DNA from: Bacteroidales bacterium | GTDB taxonomy: Bacteria > Bacteroidota > Bacteroidia > Bacteroidales > PXBB01 | Assembly (NCBI GenBank): GCA_003565735.1 | Contig: PXBB01000102.1 | Span: forward strand, 1 to 40,445 | DNA length: 40,445 bases | Direction of reading: 5' to 3' | Shown here: positions 37,651 through 40,445 of the stretch, piece by piece | Layout: each line of letters opens with the position of its first letter | Numbering within the stretch: position 1 is the first letter of the stretch | Notes under the pieces: model-generated | Told to the model about the DNA's origin: nothing | Databases searched by the model: none | Seen by the model: only the letters and a program-made list of their open reading frames with translations | Program-made: the position numbers and the translations under genes

Positions 37651-38868
37651 ATGAAAACACTTATAAAATTAGCCTGGCGTAACATCTGGCGCAACAAAAG
37701 GCGCTCGTTTATCAGCATTGCCTCTGTGTTGTTTGCTGTAATGTTTGCAGTAATGGCAGATTCTTTCGAGAGAGGGACTTACGAGATTTCGATTAAAAAC
37801 ATGGTTGAGTTTAGTACCGGTTATATACAAATACAAGATGTCCTTTATGAGGAGGAGCCCTCAATAGACAATATACTTCTTTATGATGATGAACTGCTGA
37901 GCATACTCGAAAATTTTGAAAATGACATTGGCTATACAGTTCCCCGCATTCAAAGTTTTGTTTTGGCAGCAGGCGAAACTAAAACGAGAGGTGCTTTTGT
38001 TATGGGCATAGACCCTGTCAAAGAACTAAATCTCAATGATTTGGATGAGAGATTAACACAGGGAGAATTTCTAAGCCCAAACGACGACGCCGTTGTTATT
38101 GGCGAGGGTCTTGCCAGAGTGATGAACTTAGGTATTGGCGACACTTTAATTTTAATAGGCCAGGGCTTTCGGGGTGTTAATGCAGCAGGCATGTTTCCTG
38201 TTAAAGGAATTGTTAGCCTTTCTATTCCCGACATGAACAACAATGCTGTTTACATGTCTCTTGGCAAAGCACAGTGGTTTTTTGGTGCTTATGACAGACT
38301 GTCGTCCCTAATTATTATGCCAAACAATCCCAGACACACTAACAGAATTGCAGAAAGTTTAAATCAGGAGTTAGACAGCGAATGGTACCGGGCTTTAACA
38401 TGGGAAGAGATGCTGGTTGACTTACTCAGAATGATGGAAGTTGACAGAGCCGGCAGCAGAATGATAGCCTACATTTTGTACATAGTTATTGCTTTTGGAT
38501 TATTCGGAACCATATTAACCATGATGCTTGAAAGAATTAAAGAGTTCAAAATGATGATTTCTATCGGCATGAAAAGATTTCAACTTGCCTTAGTATGTCT
38601 TTTTGAGTCAATTTTTTTAAGTTTTATCGGTGTGCTCATGGGCTTATTCATAACTTTCCCAATAGCATTATACTTCAACCTTAATCCTATTCAATTATCG
38701 GGAGATATTGTCGATCTGATGGATGATTTTGGGTTTGATGCCATTGTTCCGACTTCTGTTGCACCGGATATATTTTTTACAGAGGCATTAACAGTATTCA
38801 TCATAGCCCTACTTATTGGAATTTATCCAATAATAAAGGTGTATAGGTTAAAAACAAGAAGAGACTAA
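37651..38868 (+). CDS. ABC transporter permease (FtsX/MacB-like)
   Basis: LIKLAWRNIWRNKRRSFISIASVLFAV; C-terminal TM block; MISIGMKRFQLALVCLFESIFL. Confidence 0.9.
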   Translation: MKTLIKLAWRNIWRNKRRSFISIASVLFAVMFAVMADSFERGTYEISIKNMVEFSTGYIQIQDVLYEEEPSIDNILLYDDELLSILENFENDIGYTVPRIQSFVLAAGETKTRGAFVMGIDPVKELNLNDLDERLTQGEFLSPNDDAVVIGEGLARVMNLGIGDTLILIGQGFRGVNAAGMFPVKGIVSLSIPDMNNNAVYMSLGKAQWFFGAYDRLSSLIIMPNNPRHTNRIAESLNQELDSEWYRALTWEEMLVDLLRMMEVDRAGSRMIAYILYIVIAFGLFGTILTMMLERIKEFKMMISIGMKRFQLALVCLFESIFLSFIGVLMGLFITFPIALYFNLNPIQLSGDIVDLMDDFGFDAIVPTSVAPDIFFTEALTVFIIALLIGIYPIIKVYRLKTRRD

Positions 38869-38895
38869 TCAAAAATTAAGAATTTGAAAAAAGAT

Positions 38896-40119
38896 ATGAA
38901 AACACTATTAAAAATATCATGGCGCAATGTATGGAGAAACAAAGCCCGCAGTATTGTAATAATATTGGCTGTTGGCTTTGGCCTCTGGGGTGGCGTTTTT
39001 GCCACAGCACTAATTAACGGCTTGTTAAATCAACAGTTTGACTCAAGCATTACAAATGATGTCTCACATATTCAGATTCACAATCCGGAATATATTGTTG
39101 ACAGGGAGACTTCCATGACTATTAAAGCGCACGAAGAAATCTCAGATTTTCTTTCGCGTCATGATAAAGTAAAGTCATTTACGGCGCGTACACGCGCCAA
39201 CGGTATGTTTGCCACAGCATCCATGACATCAGGCATTGAAATATACGGGATAGAGCCAACTCAGGAAAATCTCACAACCGCGCTCAAGCACAACCTCATT
39301 GATGGCGACTATTTTGAATCTGTAAGCAGAAATCCTGTACTGATTGGAAATCAGTTGGCTGAAAAACATAAAATTGGTGCCGGAAGCAGAATAGTCATAA
39401 CATTTCAGGATTTAGATAATGAAATTGTATCAGCATCTTTCAGGGTTGTTGGTATTTACAGGACTTCAAACACCAGCAATGACGAAAGAAATGTTTATGT
39501 CAAACAAGCTGACATTGAGGAGCTACTTGGAAGTATAGGAGTTATAAATGAAATCGCTATATTGTTGCACGAAATAGATGATGTTGATGCTTTCCGGGCG
39601 CAATTACAAAATAACTTTCCCGCCAATGAGATAAGAACATGGTACGAAATAAGCCCGGACTTAAGCTTTATTACAGAGTTTTCGGGAATAGCCATGATGA
39701 TACTTTTAATAATCATTCTTTTTGCCATGGCCTTCGGATTGCTAAACACTATGTTGATGACTATTTTTGAAAGAACCCGTGAGCTGGGTGTACTAATGTC
39801 TGTCGGAATGAGTAAACTCAGAGTTTTTTCTATGATCATACTAGAAACGACATTTTTAGTTGTTACAGGCTCTATATTTGGTTCTGTAATAGGTTCTTTA
39901 AGTGTTTATTTCACTTCCAAAAATGGTGTTGATATTTCCGGCTTCGGAGGAGACAGTTTGTCAGACTTTGGCTTTGACTCAATAATTTACCCAACTTTAG
40001 ACAGCTTGTTTTTTCTAAATCTGGCAATTTTAGTTTTGATAACGTCTGTGCTGGCAGCCATTTACCCTGCCTATAAAGCATTAAAATTAAAGCCGGCAGA
40101 AGCAGTCAGGAAAGAATAA
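38896..40119 (+). CDS. ABC transporter permease (FtsX/MacB-like)
   Basis: LLKISWRNVWRNKARSIVIILAVGFGLWGG; RTRELGVLMSVGMSKLRVFSMIILETTFL; YPAYKALKLKPAEAVRKE; ATG 38896 preferred over upstream TTG 38884. Confidence 0.9.
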   Translation: MKTLLKISWRNVWRNKARSIVIILAVGFGLWGGVFATALINGLLNQQFDSSITNDVSHIQIHNPEYIVDRETSMTIKAHEEISDFLSRHDKVKSFTARTRANGMFATASMTSGIEIYGIEPTQENLTTALKHNLIDGDYFESVSRNPVLIGNQLAEKHKIGAGSRIVITFQDLDNEIVSASFRVVGIYRTSNTSNDERNVYVKQADIEELLGSIGVINEIAILLHEIDDVDAFRAQLQNNFPANEIRTWYEISPDLSFITEFSGIAMMILLIIILFAMAFGLLNTMLMTIFERTRELGVLMSVGMSKLRVFSMIILETTFLVVTGSIFGSVIGSLSVYFTSKNGVDISGFGGDSLSDFGFDSIIYPTLDSLFFLNLAILVLITSVLAAIYPAYKALKLKPAEAVRKE

Positions 40120-40189
40120 ACGACATGGCAAAAACTTGAATAAAAAAGATATAAGTAATTGCATATTAAAAAATTAAAAAATAAATACG

Positions 40190-40445
40190 ATGACAGTAAT
40201 AAAAACAGAAAACCTGGTTAAAATTTACAACAGCTCTGTTGCGCCTGTTAAGGCAGTAAACAATGTGAATTTAGAAATTAACGAAGGGGAATTTACAGCA
40301 ATAGTAGGCCCTTCAGGGAGTGGCAAAACAACATTTTTAAATCTTATCGGTGGTCTTGATAAGCCTACTGAAGGCAAGATATATGTTGATGGCGAAGATA
40401 TCAGTAAGCTATCTGATAACAAACTCATTGATTTCAGATTGAAAA
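40190..40445 (+). CDS. ABC transporter ATP-binding protein (truncated by window end)
   Basis: ATG at 40190 translates [72 protein letters not shown] (Walker A); open at the window edge, so absent from the ORF track. Confidence 0.9.
   Translation, partial: MTVIKTENLVKIYNSSVAPVKAVNNVNLEINEGEFTAIVGPSGSGKTTFLNLIGGLDKPTEGKIYVDGEDISKLSDNKLIDFRLK

Overview
The window looks like a Bacteroidetes (probably Bacteroidales-like) chromosome segment. Supporting signs are T9SS sorting domains, PorQ, a TonB-dependent receptor paired with a DUF4249 protein, FISUMP proteins, and TAnnTTTG promoter boxes. I support about 30 protein genes, one tRNA-like gene, two hairpin terminators and several repeats. From left to right: a repeat-rich non-coding stretch with an (AG)17 tract; three tandem FISUMP-domain genes; porQ; a uridine kinase-like nucleoside kinase; a membrane transporter; an ECF sigma factor; an S9 peptidase; an M23/LysM peptidase; envelope proteins; a ROK kinase; shikimate kinase; a patatin-barrel protein; DUF190 and crcB; a Type II restriction-modification pair; a tRNA-Gln-like gene; a VWA-like membrane protein; an MBL hydrolase; DUF4249 and a TonB receptor; a 1762-aa modular T9SS type B protein; a CoA-binding protein; and an ABC export cluster (LolA-like protein, two FtsX-like permeases, and a truncated ATPase). 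Most of this is ordinary. The most unusual signals are: (i) the FISUMP cluster bracketed by degenerate direct repeats and preceded by an (AG)17 microsatellite plus a terminator-like hairpin; (ii) a tRNA-Gln(CUG)-like gene with G at the near-invariant U33 position, just upstream of the restriction-modification pair; (iii) a FISUMP protein with an N-terminal, not C-terminal, T9SS type A-like domain; (iv) a giant secreted protein built from four ~345-aa modules. I see no CRISPR array, transposase or phage, and no conclusive evidence of an undescribed system. All assignments were made by eye from the sequence.
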